From NCBI GenBank assembly GCA_019459455.1, contig JAIBEX010000009.1, positions 310,001 through 374,000 on the forward strand: a stretch of DNA of 64,000 nt. The letters run 5' to 3'. The position numbers and the translations under genes are program-made. The notes under the pieces are model-generated. The model made no database searches. It had not been told where the DNA came from and saw nothing but the letters and a program-made list of their open reading frames with translations. Origin of the DNA: Weeksellaceae bacterium (lineage in GTDB: Bacteria; Bacteroidota; Bacteroidia; Flavobacteriales; Weeksellaceae). The stretch's first letter is position 1. Every line of letters begins with the position of its first letter. Of the stretch, positions 49,963 to 59,985 are shown in pieces.

Positions 49963-50499
49963 TTAATATTCGAGAATTTTATATACCTCGGCATCGAACT
50001 GCCTGAGTTTATCTACCCCATGCAAATCCTTAAGGGCGATCAGAAAGCTGAACTGTGCGGCAACACCACCCTGCTTCTCCACGAGTTTTGCTGCAGCCTC
50101 GGTGGTGCCTCCGGTAGCCAGAAGATCGTCATGAATCAGAACCCGCTGTCCGGATTTCAACTGTCCTTCACGCATTTCAATTTCTGCGGACCCGTATTCA
50201 AGGTCATATTTTTCGCTGATGAAAGGTGGGGGAAGTTTTCCTTTTTTCCTGATCAGTATGAAGGGCACCTCCAGAGCAACTGCTATTGCAATTCCAAAAA
50301 GATAACCACGGCTTTCTATACCGCACACCGCATCCACTTTACCGCGGCTGAATTCCACCAAATCGGCTATGACATCCTCATAAAGTTTAGGCTGTAGGAA
50401 AATGGGGGTGATATCTTTGAACTGAATGCCGGGAACTGGAAAATCTGCTATATTTTCAATCGTCTCCTCGAGGTTCTGAATTAAATCTCTAGATGCCAT
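49963..50499 (-). CDS. apt: Adenine phosphoribosyltransferase
   Basis: Apt salvages adenine with PRPP to AMP. The 178-residue enzyme has DFPVPGIQFKDITPI, GIESRGYLFG, RKKGKLPPP and the PRPP loop VLIHDDLLATGGTTEAA. Normal length. It starts 2 bases after the lipoprotein gene, so the two are co-transcribed. Confidence 0.96.
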   Translation of the reverse strand: MASRDLIQNLEETIENIADFPVPGIQFKDITPIFLQPKLYEDVIADLVEFSRGKVDAVCGIESRGYLFGIAIAVALEVPFILIRKKGKLPPPFISEKYDLEYGSAEIEMREGQLKSGQRVLIHDDLLATGGTTEAAAKLVEKQGGVAAQFSFLIALKDLHGVDKLRQFDAEVYKILEY

Positions 50500-50501
50500 T
50501 C

Positions 50502-51662
50502 TTAATTTATTTTATAGCTTGATATTTTCCATTCGCCGTTTACATTTTTCAGCCCAAACGTTACGTTGAGCGCAGATGAATTTCCGCTTTTATCGGTAAC
50601 ATCATAGGTCGCATTCACAGATGCGGCATTCGTTCCTGCTGCACCAACCGATATGTTTTTCACATTCAGGTTTTTCACGCTTCCAAATCCTGAGGTTGGG
50701 TTAGAGAATTTTTCGTAAGTCCCCCAATTCGGATTGTTCGAAACCTCGTAGGCAGCCTTTAAATTTTGAGAGCTTATCCCGTTCAGGAAACGTTGCACCG
50801 TATTTTTTGGGTCCCCAGCCGGAGGCGTGTTCACGGTACCTGAAGGTTCCGTCAGTAAGGGATCCTCCAATGCCGGATCAACTGGGTCGGTGGGAAGAGG
50901 TTCCGCCGGAACTGCCACCTGAGGCTGAAGAAGCGCTTTTGGATTTACCTTAAGTCCCACGTTGGTCATCTTAAATGTCTTTTTTGTAGTTTTTACCGTT
51001 ACGGTAACATCAATGCTGTTATCCCTTAATTTTGCAGCGGGCAGGCTTGCATACCTCACCGTAAACCCATAAAAATCATCGTCCTGCATAAGGTTTTTTG
51101 AGGTGGAGAGCTTGACGCCGCCACTGAATACTTCCATGACCGTTTCCAGAGCGGCTCCACTAAATTCCACGGGCTTACCATCACCATCCACCAAACGCGG
51201 GATCACCTGCAGGGCTTTAGGGCCCAAGATGCTGTCCCTGGATATTGGGTTTGTAACGAGACTGAGGGAACTGGCAGAAATGTCGTTCGGATCCGACTCC
51301 TTTGCAGAAACCTCCTCAAAGATGTTCATTTCACCAAGGGAAGGGGGGCCGGTGCTGGTCCAGGCAATTCCATTTTCTTTCGCCACGCGGTCGGCCATAC
51401 TGAAAATTTCGGGCACCTTCTTACCTTCAATAAGTTTGGAGAGTAAGGTAAGTTCATAGGTTTCACCTTCAGCTTCAACACCGAAGGTTTTCAGAATGTA
51501 TAGGGCTTCATTAAACTTATACTGCTGCAAAGTGCTGAGTTTAGAAGTCATATCGTTGATGCTGGACTGAAAAGTCTTGAGGTTAGTGGCATCCACAGCA
51601 TCCTTTTTACATCCTATAAAAAAAAGGAACACAAGAGTAAGAAGCAACGTTATCTTTTTCAT
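50502..51662 (-). CDS. Hypothetical lipoprotein with C-terminal NTF2-like region
   Basis: A 386-residue predicted lipoprotein: FFIGC with Cys18. The N-terminal half is helical and then beta, a Pro-rich linker covers about residues 240-285, and the last 100 residues look like a DUF4878/NTF2-type fold (NTVQRFLNGISSQNLKAAYEVS, then strands ending GEWKISSYKIN). No catalytic motif. It heads the unit with apt; the reason for that pairing is unclear. Confidence 0.7.
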   Translation of the reverse strand: MKKITLLLTLVFLFFIGCKKDAVDATNLKTFQSSINDMTSKLSTLQQYKFNEALYILKTFGVEAEGETYELTLLSKLIEGKKVPEIFSMADRVAKENGIAWTSTGPPSLGEMNIFEEVSAKESDPNDISASSLSLVTNPISRDSILGPKALQVIPRLVDGDGKPVEFSGAALETVMEVFSGGVKLSTSKNLMQDDDFYGFTVRYASLPAAKLRDNSIDVTVTVKTTKKTFKMTNVGLKVNPKALLQPQVAVPAEPLPTDPVDPALEDPLLTEPSGTVNTPPAGDPKNTVQRFLNGISSQNLKAAYEVSNNPNWGTYEKFSNPTSGFGSVKNLNVKNISVGAAGTNAASVNATYDVTDKSGNSSALNVTFGLKNVNGEWKISSYKIN

Positions 51663-51681
51663 TTGGAGGTATGGTTTCCTA

Positions 51682-51710
51682 CAAATTTAGTTTTTTTTGG
51701 GTAAATTCAA
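51682..51710 (-). promoter_or_regulatory. Predicted promoter of the lipoprotein-apt operon
   Basis: On the minus strand: TTG (51708-51710), 18 bases, TAAATTTG (51682-51689), 19 bases before the ATG. Confidence 0.55.
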
Positions 51711-51717
51711 TGTGATA

Positions 51718-52740
51718 TTATGGTTTCGCGGTATTCGCACCTTCCTTTAGGGAATCCTTAAAGAAAGATTCGAAAACGGGCTGCATATTCGGGAATCCCT
51801 TCGCCTTCCAATATTCGTAAGTATAAGAACTCTTCTTCGGGTTAAGCTTAAGTTTTGATGTTGCAGGGGCATTGCTGAAAGACACTTCCACCGGGATAAA
51901 CTTGGAATATTTTATCATCTGATGGAATTCCGGTTCGGATTTATGTTTTATTTTGAAATTCAATTTTTCGTCAAACTCAGTGAAGTCCTTTAAATCCATT
52001 GATCCTTTTGTGAAACTAACCGAATTCAGGTATTCGAAATCATAGAAACTGTACCCAAAAATAGTGTAGCCTTTTTCCTGAAGGGCTGCACGGTGGATTT
52101 GCATTCTGGTCTCTTCAATTCCCTGTATTTCCTTATAACCGTTTTTCTTGCCGTTGGATTTATGGTCTTTAATGCGCCCGATTTCGTCCAGACCCGGAAC
52201 CTGAAGGAAACCCTCATAAACAAGCGATGCCACTTTCTTTGAGTCAGCATCTTCATCACTTTTAGCAAATGTCCTGTATTGCTCCACCATTACGTTTTTC
52301 AACTTTTTTGTATCGTTGTCATACACATAGGTTGCAATGCCGTCGGCATAAACGTTAAACTCCCTGTTCACCGTTAAGTAAACATGGAAATGTCCCCGGA
52401 CCGTCATGTATTTGGCCTTCTTGCTGCTGATGACGACCGTCTGAATTTCACTGATCCGGTCTTCGAGTTTAACAGTCTCACTGTCCACATCCTGCGAAGT
52501 CAGGTTGCCAATATCATAACTTTCGTAAACGAGGACATATCTGTCTTTAAGGGGCAAGAGGGCTTCTTTCTGAATATTACCCTCGACATCTGAGGTCGTA
52601 AGCAATGTGCCCGTTTCGGTGAACACTGAAACATTGGAGAGCGGTTCTGCCGTTCTGGCGGAAACAAATTTCAGGGTTTGTCCGGAAGTAATGGATACAA
52701 TAAAAATGGTGAAGAAAAGGTTGATGAGTCTTGTTTTCAT
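51718..52740 (-). CDS. Exported protein with carboxypeptidase-regulatory-like N-terminal domain
   Basis: A 340-residue protein with a signal peptide (about 1-20, ending SITSG). Residues about 22-100 read as a CarboxypepD_reg-like beta sandwich (VSARTAEPLSNVSVFTETG and TTSDVEGNI), the module found at the front of many TonB receptors. The rest is a mixed alpha/beta region found in similar stand-alone flavobacterial proteins of unknown function. No receptor barrel follows, so it is not a transporter. Confidence 0.72.
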   Translation of the reverse strand: MKTRLINLFFTIFIVSITSGQTLKFVSARTAEPLSNVSVFTETGTLLTTSDVEGNIQKEALLPLKDRYVLVYESYDIGNLTSQDVDSETVKLEDRISEIQTVVISSKKAKYMTVRGHFHVYLTVNREFNVYADGIATYVYDNDTKKLKNVMVEQYRTFAKSDEDADSKKVASLVYEGFLQVPGLDEIGRIKDHKSNGKKNGYKEIQGIEETRMQIHRAALQEKGYTIFGYSFYDFEYLNSVSFTKGSMDLKDFTEFDEKLNFKIKHKSEPEFHQMIKYSKFIPVEVSFSNAPATSKLKLNPKKSSYTYEYWKAKGFPNMQPVFESFFKDSLKEGANTAKP

Positions 52741-52885
52741 GGAGCTGTATTAGAATTTTATAATCAGTACCAAACAGGACTGCTTTGTTACAGAATATAA
52801 GTAAAATCCAGCGTTTTAATGCTGATTACAGCATGGTACATAAAAACATTCCATTTGCTGACAGAAATAGTGGCCTGACCCGAGC

Positions 52886-52921
52886 AAAAAAATCCCCGAA
52901 AACAAAAGTTTCCGGGGATTT
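52886..52921 (-). terminator. Intrinsic terminator of the act operon
   Basis: Fourteen-base stem 52890-52903 with 52908-52921 (one mismatch), four-base loop, then T run on the minus strand. It ends the operon directly after actF, with no oxidase gene between. Confidence 0.85.
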
Positions 52922-52939
52922 ATATTTATTAGACGCTCC

Positions 52940-54274
52940 TTAGAACGGATATTCGTAGATTTTGGATTCGTGGACGAACGGGTTGCCTTCCGGAATCAGT
53001 TTCAGTTTTGAAAGGGTGTACAACACGGTATACATGAACAGACCCACGATAAATAGGGTAGCTCCTATCGTCAGTATCCAAAGTTCAGGAGTTCTCCAGT
53101 AAGGTCCGATTGTTCCCGGCATCACCATGTTGAAATAATCCCATGCGTGACCGAAGAGAACGATGAACGCCATTGCTGTAACCACTTTATAGTTTCTCTT
53201 GATGCTTGAGCTTACCATTACCAAAAGTGGGATCAGGAAGTTCGGGATCAGCATCGGAAGGAAAAGCTCACGGTAGTGTTCGAACCTGCCGAAGAAGTAG
53301 TTTACCTCTTCCGGAACGTTGGCGTACCAGTAAAGCATGAACTGTGCAAACCAGGTATAGGTCCAAAGCATACTTGTTGCAAAAAGGAATACACCAAGAT
53401 CATGCAGGTGATTATCGTTAAACTGTGGTAAGAAACCGTTTTTCTTAAGATAGACACTCAGAATGATGATCACTGCGATACCACTTGAAAGACAGCTCAC
53501 CATGGAGTACCAGATGTACATCGTAGAATACCAGTGTGGGTCAATAGACATCAACCAATCCCATGCCCAGGCTGCAGAACAGAATCCGAAGAATACGATA
53601 TATCCAACTGCCCATCTGTACAGATACTGATAATCGGTACGGGATTTTGTTTCATCCACTTTCCTTGTCATCTGTCTAAGTTTCCAGGCGAAGAATGAAG
53701 CTCCTGCCACGTAGAAGATGGTTCTGAAAGCGTAAAAAGGAATATTAAGAAATTTTTTCTTTTCAAATAAAATCACATCAAACTGATCGGATGTCGGATC
53801 GGTGAGCTCAGGATCCATCCAGTGGAAAATATGACCGTTATGTGTTATATTAAGTAACATGATGAGGATCACGATAATTCCGCCCACAGGAATATACCCT
53901 CCGATTGCCTCCATTACTCTCGTAATAATTATGGACCATCCTGCGTGTGCTACGTGCTGGATACAGTAAAAGAACATAACCGCACAGCTGACTCCGAAAA
54001 AGAATACTGCAATGAAATGGATGGACGCCAAAGGCTGGTTGTGAATCTGATGCTTTGCATGTGCCACGTGTGCTGCGTGATCCTTAGCCGGTGTTACCAC
54101 TTCGCTGGAGTGGGTTGGTGAATTATGGCCGGTGCTGCTGGCAGCCTCCATCATATGTTCCACACGCGTATCATCAATCGCATGATTCATAAAATATCCC
54201 GCGGCAAAAAGAACCAAACCTGCAACGAGGAGTATGATAGAAACTAATTTTAATTTAGGGGAAAAACTATACAT
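52940..54274 (-). CDS. actF: Alternative complex III subunit ActF (quinone-binding membrane subunit)
   Basis: A 444-residue polytopic membrane protein with about ten helices, related to NrfD and to ActC, forming part of the quinol oxidation core. Typical segments are VGGIIVILIMLLNITHNGHIFHW, WAWDWLMSIDPHWYSTMYIWY, ANVPEEVNYFFGRFEHYRELF and GHAWDYFNMVMPGTIGPYW. A His-rich stretch at about 45-80 links helices 1 and 2. Last gene of the operon, 11 bases after actE. Confidence 0.93.
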   Translation of the reverse strand: MYSFSPKLKLVSIILLVAGLVLFAAGYFMNHAIDDTRVEHMMEAASSTGHNSPTHSSEVVTPAKDHAAHVAHAKHQIHNQPLASIHFIAVFFFGVSCAVMFFYCIQHVAHAGWSIIITRVMEAIGGYIPVGGIIVILIMLLNITHNGHIFHWMDPELTDPTSDQFDVILFEKKKFLNIPFYAFRTIFYVAGASFFAWKLRQMTRKVDETKSRTDYQYLYRWAVGYIVFFGFCSAAWAWDWLMSIDPHWYSTMYIWYSMVSCLSSGIAVIIILSVYLKKNGFLPQFNDNHLHDLGVFLFATSMLWTYTWFAQFMLYWYANVPEEVNYFFGRFEHYRELFLPMLIPNFLIPLLVMVSSSIKRNYKVVTAMAFIVLFGHAWDYFNMVMPGTIGPYWRTPELWILTIGATLFIVGLFMYTVLYTLSKLKLIPEGNPFVHESKIYEYPF

Positions 54275-54285
54275 TTTAATTCTTT

Positions 54286-54981
54286 TTATTTTTTAGTTGC
54301 GGTGGAATCAGTCGTTACTGCTGTATTTGCTGCACTTGCAACGGCGGAGCCTGCAGAAACACCTCCCTTGAAGGCATTCATTACATACATGGACACTCTC
54401 CAACGGTCTCCGGCATTAAGCTGCCCGGCGTAAGAACCCATTGCATTTCTTCCGTTCATGATCACATAATGCACAGAACCTACAGAAATCTGACGGTCAG
54501 CATATTTAGGAACCCCGGTATATGCACCGCTCTGAACAATTGGACCCTGACCGTCCCCGGCTGTACCGTGACATGCTGCACAGGTCCTGTCATATAAAAT
54601 CTTACCGCGTTCAAGATCCTTTGCCTGCTTTGCGGCATTAAGCGGAGAGGCTGTAACACCTTTAGATTCGTCGTAACCTGTATTGTACTGGTCAGGAGTC
54701 ATCGCTGCAGAAGAGTTGGATTCAGCAACTCCATCTCTGTTCTGCATTACGGTTCCATTCACAGGAATCATTCCCGTAGCTCCTCCGTTCTTAACGAAGG
54801 CCGGGATTTCGTTCTCATGATCTGAATAGGCATCTTCCGCCTTCATCAATGGATCATATGCTACCGGAAAATACATATCCGGAAAATAAACCAACGGCGG
54901 ATTGTCTTTTGGCCCGCAGGAATTCAGTAAAACAGTGGTTACAACTAAAGCTGCCGTAATTTTGAATATATTCTGTTTCAT
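54286..54981 (-). CDS. actE: Alternative complex III subunit ActE (mono-heme cytochrome c)
   Basis: A lipoprotein cytochrome c (LLNSC, Cys22) of about 231 residues with one heme site, CAACH, in the middle and an axial Met in the GRNAMGSY region. It is the likely electron exit of the complex. I use the ATG at 54981; another ATG nine bases upstream overlaps the actD stop. Separated from actF by 11 bases. Confidence 0.92.
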   Translation of the reverse strand: MKQNIFKITAALVVTTVLLNSCGPKDNPPLVYFPDMYFPVAYDPLMKAEDAYSDHENEIPAFVKNGGATGMIPVNGTVMQNRDGVAESNSSAAMTPDQYNTGYDESKGVTASPLNAAKQAKDLERGKILYDRTCAACHGTAGDGQGPIVQSGAYTGVPKYADRQISVGSVHYVIMNGRNAMGSYAGQLNAGDRWRVSMYVMNAFKGGVSAGSAVASAANTAVTTDSTATKK

Positions 54982-54982
54982 T

Positions 54983-55504
54983 TTATGCATCTTTTACAGT
55001 TATTTCCTCAACTCCGGTATCAATCAGGATCTGTTTAATAGTTTCAACATCGTCGGAAACAAACTCCATCATAAATTTATCGTCTGTAGTTCTTGGATCC
55101 GGATTCTGCGGCGGAGCCAGCGGATACATTTTATTTCTTATCAAAAAAGTGAGGGACATCATGTGGGCGGCACAGAATACCATTAATTCGAACATGGGTA
55201 CTACAAATGCCGGCATGTTTTCATACCACATAAAAGCTGGCTTACCTCCAATATTCTGAGGCCAGTCGTGGTTCATGGTATACCAGGAAATCAGGATCGC
55301 CACGGTAAGTCCATACACTGCATACATAAATGCCGCATCGGAAATCCGGGTCTTCTTTAAACCAAGAGCCTTATCCAGCCCGTGCACCGGAAATGGGGTA
55401 TAAACTTCATGAATCTCGATTCCCTTATCTCTGAAAGCCCTTACACCATCCATCAGTTCATCGTCGTCGGCGTACAGTCCGTATATTATTTTAGTGGTGC
55501 TCAT
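54983..55504 (-). CDS. actD: Alternative complex III subunit ActD (DUF3341)
   Basis: A 173-residue protein with a cytoplasmic domain (KIIYGLYADDDELMDGVRAFRDKGI) and two membrane helices at about 63-82 and 96-120, matching DUF3341. It caps the membrane core of the complex. The ATG at 55504 is chosen because it gives the usual MSTTK start; it overlaps the actC end by 14 bases. Confidence 0.92.
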   Translation of the reverse strand: MSTTKIIYGLYADDDELMDGVRAFRDKGIEIHEVYTPFPVHGLDKALGLKKTRISDAAFMYAVYGLTVAILISWYTMNHDWPQNIGGKPAFMWYENMPAFVVPMFELMVFCAAHMMSLTFLIRNKMYPLAPPQNPDPRTTDDKFMMEFVSDDVETIKQILIDTGVEEITVKDA

Positions 55505-56885
55505 CTCCTTCTTTTGCTTTATAGGTTTCACCTGAAGTTTTCAAAATGGATTTCAATTCAGCCTGTGCAATTACAGGGAATGTTCTGGCGTATAACAGGA
55601 ACAGTACGGAAAAGAATCCTATCGTTCCCAAAAATATCCCAACGTCAATTATGGTTGGTTTAAACATGGTCCAGCTTCCAGGCAGGTAATCTCTGGAAAG
55701 GTTGATAACGATGATGTCGAAACGCTCGAACCACATTCCTATGTTGATAATTAGGGCAATGATAAACGTAGCGATGATGTTTGTTCTGACTTTCTTGAAC
55801 CAGAATAGTGCAGGAACCACAAGGTTACATATGATCAGTGACCAGAATGCCCACCAGTAAGGTCCGGTTGCTGCGCCCGGTGTAAGGTAAGCGAAGTCTT
55901 CGTAACGGCTTCCGGAATACCAGGCGATGAAATATTCGCAGGCATAAGCTACCGTTACCATACCTCCGGTTACGATAATCACGATGTTCATGATCTCAAT
56001 GTGATACATGGTGATGTAATCTTCAAGGTCACACACCTTTCTTGCAACCAGTAACAGGGTCTGCACCATTGCAAATCCGGAAAAGATTGCTCCTGCTACG
56101 AAATACGGTGGATAGATTGTGGAGTGCCACCCTTTAATCACCGACGTGGCAAAGTCAAAGGATACCGTAGTGTGTACCGAGAATACAAGAGGCGTTGCCA
56201 AGCCTGCAAGAACAAGGGAAAGTTCCTCAAATCTTTGCCAGTGTTTAGCCTTACCACCCCAGCCAAATGCAAGGAAGGTATATATTTTTTTTGTCCAGGG
56301 TGTTTTTGCACGGTCACGGATCATAGCAAAATCCGGGATTAACCCCATAAACCAAAATACAGTGGAAACGGAGAAATAAGTGGAGATTGCAAATACGTCC
56401 CAGAAAAGCGGCGAGTTAAAATTCACCCAAAGCGAACCGTATTGATTAGGAATAGGAAATACCCAGTAGCCAACCCAAACCCTACCCATGTGGATTACAG
56501 GGAAGATGGCCGCCTGAACAACGGCAAAAATGGTCATCGCTTCCGCAGAACGGTTAACGGACATTCTCCATCTTTGTCTAAATAATAAGAGTACTGCGGA
56601 AATAAGGGTTCCGGCGTGACCGATACCTACCCACCATACAAAGTTGGTAATGTCCCAACCCCAGTTTATGGTTCTGTTTAGTCCCCATGCTCCGATACCG
56701 GTACCTATGGTATACGCGATACAGCCAAATCCATAGATGAAAAGGGCCAGGGCCAGGTAGAAAGAGATCCACCACAGTTTGCCTGCTCTTTCCTCAATAG
56801 GTCTTGCGATATCTTCAGTGATATCGTGGTAGGTTTTGTGACCAATAATTAAAGGTTCCCTAATCGGGGCTTCGTAATGTGACAT
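55491..56885 (-). CDS. actC: Alternative complex III subunit ActC (NrfD-like)
   Basis: A 464-residue membrane protein of the NrfD/PsrC family with about ten helices; it binds menaquinol and passes electrons to the iron-sulfur subunit. Visible are the GIGAWGLNRTINWGWDITNFVWWVGIGHAG entry, FRQRWRMSVNRSAEAMTIFAV, FVAGAIFSGFAMVQTLL and YEDFAYLTPGAATGPYWWAFW. Normal length. 18 bases after actB. Confidence 0.95.
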   Translation of the reverse strand: MSHYEAPIREPLIIGHKTYHDITEDIARPIEERAGKLWWISFYLALALFIYGFGCIAYTIGTGIGAWGLNRTINWGWDITNFVWWVGIGHAGTLISAVLLLFRQRWRMSVNRSAEAMTIFAVVQAAIFPVIHMGRVWVGYWVFPIPNQYGSLWVNFNSPLFWDVFAISTYFSVSTVFWFMGLIPDFAMIRDRAKTPWTKKIYTFLAFGWGGKAKHWQRFEELSLVLAGLATPLVFSVHTTVSFDFATSVIKGWHSTIYPPYFVAGAIFSGFAMVQTLLLVARKVCDLEDYITMYHIEIMNIVIIVTGGMVTVAYACEYFIAWYSGSRYEDFAYLTPGAATGPYWWAFWSLIICNLVVPALFWFKKVRTNIIATFIIALIINIGMWFERFDIIVINLSRDYLPGSWTMFKPTIIDVGIFLGTIGFFSVLFLLYARTFPVIAQAELKSILKTSGETYKAKEGDEHH

Positions 56886-56903
56886 TTGTTACCTTATTAT
56901 TAT

Positions 56904-59900
56904 TTATACTTTATTATCTTCTTTCCTGTTTCTCACCTTTGTATGATAAAATACATTCGGTTTCGTACCGATTTCTTCAAGCAAGGTATATCTTCTGTTG
57001 CTGTCGTACAGTTTCCTAACCTCGGAAGTTTTATCATTCATGTCACCAAACATCATGGCCCCTGTGGAACATGCTTTAGAACATGCGGTCTGGAACTCTC
57101 CATCTGCCACCCTCCTGCCGTCTTTCTTGGCTTCAAGAATGGTGTTCTGAGTCATCTGAATACACATAGAGCATTTTTCCATTACCCCTCTGGTTCTCAC
57201 CACTACATCCGGGTTCAGTACCATTCTTCCCAGATCATTGTTCTGGTTGAAGTCAAATTTATCATTAAGGTTATAGGTAAACCAGTTGAATCTCCTTACT
57301 TTATAAGGACAGTTGTTTGCACAGTATCTCGTACCGATACATCTGTTGTATGCCATTTGGTTCTGACCCTGCTTACCGTGCGATGTTGCTGCAACCGGAC
57401 AAACGGTTTCACAAGGGGCATGGTTACAGTGCTGACACATTACAGGCTGGAAGATAACATCTGGATTCTTCGCTGGCTCAATTAAGATATCATACACCTC
57501 CGGAACATTAAGACCTCTTTCTACCTGTTCTTTGGTATGGATCTTTTCTTTTGCTGAATAGTAACGGTCAATTCTCAGCCAGTACATATCCCTGGACATC
57601 CTAATTTCCTCTTTACCTACAACCGGAACGTTGTTCTCGGCCTGGCATGCAATGATACATGCTCCACAGCCTGTACAGGAGTTTAGGTCTACAGAAAGGT
57701 TGAAGTGAGGACCGTCCGTATCATCAAACTCATCCCAAAGTGAAATTTTTCCTGCGGGGGTAGATTCGGTGAGTGTATGGTATTCCAAAGGCTTGTTCCA
57801 TCCTTTCAGTTTGTCATCATAAGGCACATTGAGGAAATCATCCAGAGGAACCTCTCTTGCAATCTCATAACGTCCCATCAGGGTATTCTGAAGCTGCATC
57901 CCTGCGAATTCATGGCTTTCGCCAGTCTTTTCAATCTTAACATTGGAAAGGACCAGATTGGAACCGTCAAATATTGGATATGCGTTCACACCAGTCTCGG
58001 CAATCTTTCCTGAATCTTTTTTACCGTATCCAAGTGCAAGACCGAAAGAGCCATCGGCCTGTCCGGGCTGAACGAAAACCGGAACGTCTTTCAGGGTAAC
58101 CCCGTTTACAGTAAGGTTTACCACAGAACCATCCAGCTGCATCCTGGCATTAAGGTCATTATCCAACTCCAGCTTCCTCGCGTCTTCAGGGGATACTGTG
58201 AGGTAATTGTCCCACGCAAGTCTCGTGATCGGATCCGGAAGTTCCTGCAGCCAAGGGTTGTTGGCCTGGGTCCCGTCTCCCATCGAAGTCGTGGTATAAA
58301 GAACGATTTCAAAATCGGAAGCCTTGAAATTCCCCAATTCCGAAGCCGCCTGGGCTGCATTACCTCCGGCATAGGCCAGAGAAGCAGCGCCGGCCGTTTC
58401 TGCTGCATTGAAACCGTTGTACAATGCTTTGTTGAAGCTTGTTCCCCCGATTAAAGTAGTTGCATTAGCCTTTAAATACTCATAGTAATTATTGGCTGCA
58501 TTATTTTTTCCGTTCATCCATACCAGAAGTGATTCCTCAATCTGCCTGGATTTGTAGATTTTCTGGATGGTTGGCTGCATCAGTGCATAAACACCGTTTT
58601 GCGGCGTAAGGTCACCCCAGCTTTCCAGCCAGTTTGCAACGGGTATCACAGCATGTGCTGCTTTGTACATTTCATTCTTCTTGTCGGCAACTGCCACTAC
58701 AGCATTTACTTTGCCCAGCGCTGCCTTGAAAGCCTGGCCCTTATTGGAAGAATAAATAGGATTTACATTGTTTGTAATTAGGACGCCTACCTGTCCGGCA
58801 TTCATCCAGTTCAGGAATTCCTGATATTTTACACCGTCGAATTCTTTGAGAAGATTGGATTTTCCTGTGAAAGCCGACGAGCCAATTTTTTGGTTGATTA
58901 AATGTGCCAAAACCTGAGCTGCTTTGGACCCGTCAGCAAATACTACGGCATTGCTGCCTTTTGCCTGAAGTTCCTTAACGATTTTGGCTGCTGCCTGATT
59001 GGTCGTTCCGCCACCATTCAGCGCATTGTAAACCGCGATAAGAGTTTGGTTTACTGCACTTGGTTTCATTGGAATCCTTTCATCAGCATTTGCACCGCTG
59101 AGGGACATGTTGGACTCCACCTGGATGTGCTTCAGCATATTTACACCCGGTCTCTTTGCCGCAGCATAAGAGGTTTCGAGTCCACCACCGTTGTAATCTC
59201 CCAGGAAATCTGCCTGGAATGAAACCACGAGCTGAGTGGCAGTAAGGTCATAAACCGGCAGTGCTCTCTGTCCGAACACTTCCTGGGCTGCATCAAGAGC
59301 GGCAGCATATGGATAGGCATCGTACGTTACGAGTTCTGCGGTTGGATATTTTGTTTTAAAATCTGCGAACAGTTTCTTGAAAGTTGGCGACGGAAAGGAG
59401 TGTGAAAGAACAACGATCCTTTTACCTGAACCCTGTGCCTTGGTAAGTGCATCCAGCACGTAGTCATCAACCTTATCAAAAGTTTCGTCCTTACCGTTCA
59501 GTTTCGGCTGCTTTACCTTGTCATTGTCATAAAGGGAAAGGATACTGGCCTGTGCTCTGGCACTGGTGATGCCTAAACCTTTTGCTGCCGGATTGGGATC
59601 AATCTTGATTGGTCTGCCTTCTCTCGTTTTCACAAGAACGCTGGCAAAATCGAAGCCGTCAAAGTACGTGGAAGCATAATAGTTTGGAACCCCCGGAATA
59701 ATGCTGTGCGGTTTTACCACATAAGGAATGGTTTTGATGACCGGAGCTTCACAGGCAGCCAAAGTAACCGCAGCAGTGGAAAAACCTAAAAGTTTCAGGA
59801 AGTCCCTTCTTGAGGTGCCCCCTTCGCTATTCATCAACTGATCATCCGCCAGAATCTCATCAACAGGAATTTCGTTCTGAAACTCTTTCTGAGCCAGCTT

Positions 59901-59963
59901 TCCGTTTAAAGCCGGGTCTCTAAGCTCATGAATACTTCTGAATTGTATTTTATTTGAAGCCAT
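56904..59963 (-). CDS. actB: Alternative complex III subunit ActB (Tat-exported iron-sulfur protein)
   Basis: A 1019-residue protein fusing a molybdopterin-oxidoreductase-like domain (about 75-720, probably without cofactor as known for the family) to a four-cluster ferredoxin domain. A twin-arginine motif SRRDFLKLLG lies at residues 51-60, after an N-terminal lead typical of this subunit. The Cys clusters appear as CTGCGACIIAC, CQHCNHAPCETVC, CIGTRYCANNC and CSMCIQM with later CSKAC. It wires quinol oxidation to the hemes of ActA. Confidence 0.96.
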   Translation of the reverse strand: MASNKIQFRSIHELRDPALNGKLAQKEFQNEIPVDEILADDQLMNSEGGTSRRDFLKLLGFSTAAVTLAACEAPVIKTIPYVVKPHSIIPGVPNYYASTYFDGFDFASVLVKTREGRPIKIDPNPAAKGLGITSARAQASILSLYDNDKVKQPKLNGKDETFDKVDDYVLDALTKAQGSGKRIVVLSHSFPSPTFKKLFADFKTKYPTAELVTYDAYPYAAALDAAQEVFGQRALPVYDLTATQLVVSFQADFLGDYNGGGLETSYAAAKRPGVNMLKHIQVESNMSLSGANADERIPMKPSAVNQTLIAVYNALNGGGTTNQAAAKIVKELQAKGSNAVVFADGSKAAQVLAHLINQKIGSSAFTGKSNLLKEFDGVKYQEFLNWMNAGQVGVLITNNVNPIYSSNKGQAFKAALGKVNAVVAVADKKNEMYKAAHAVIPVANWLESWGDLTPQNGVYALMQPTIQKIYKSRQIEESLLVWMNGKNNAANNYYEYLKANATTLIGGTSFNKALYNGFNAAETAGAASLAYAGGNAAQAASELGNFKASDFEIVLYTTTSMGDGTQANNPWLQELPDPITRLAWDNYLTVSPEDARKLELDNDLNARMQLDGSVVNLTVNGVTLKDVPVFVQPGQADGSFGLALGYGKKDSGKIAETGVNAYPIFDGSNLVLSNVKIEKTGESHEFAGMQLQNTLMGRYEIAREVPLDDFLNVPYDDKLKGWNKPLEYHTLTESTPAGKISLWDEFDDTDGPHFNLSVDLNSCTGCGACIIACQAENNVPVVGKEEIRMSRDMYWLRIDRYYSAKEKIHTKEQVERGLNVPEVYDILIEPAKNPDVIFQPVMCQHCNHAPCETVCPVAATSHGKQGQNQMAYNRCIGTRYCANNCPYKVRRFNWFTYNLNDKFDFNQNNDLGRMVLNPDVVVRTRGVMEKCSMCIQMTQNTILEAKKDGRRVADGEFQTACSKACSTGAMMFGDMNDKTSEVRKLYDSNRRYTLLEEIGTKPNVFYHTKVRNRKEDNKV

Positions 59964-59985
59964 TGATACTTCTAATTTTTAGTTA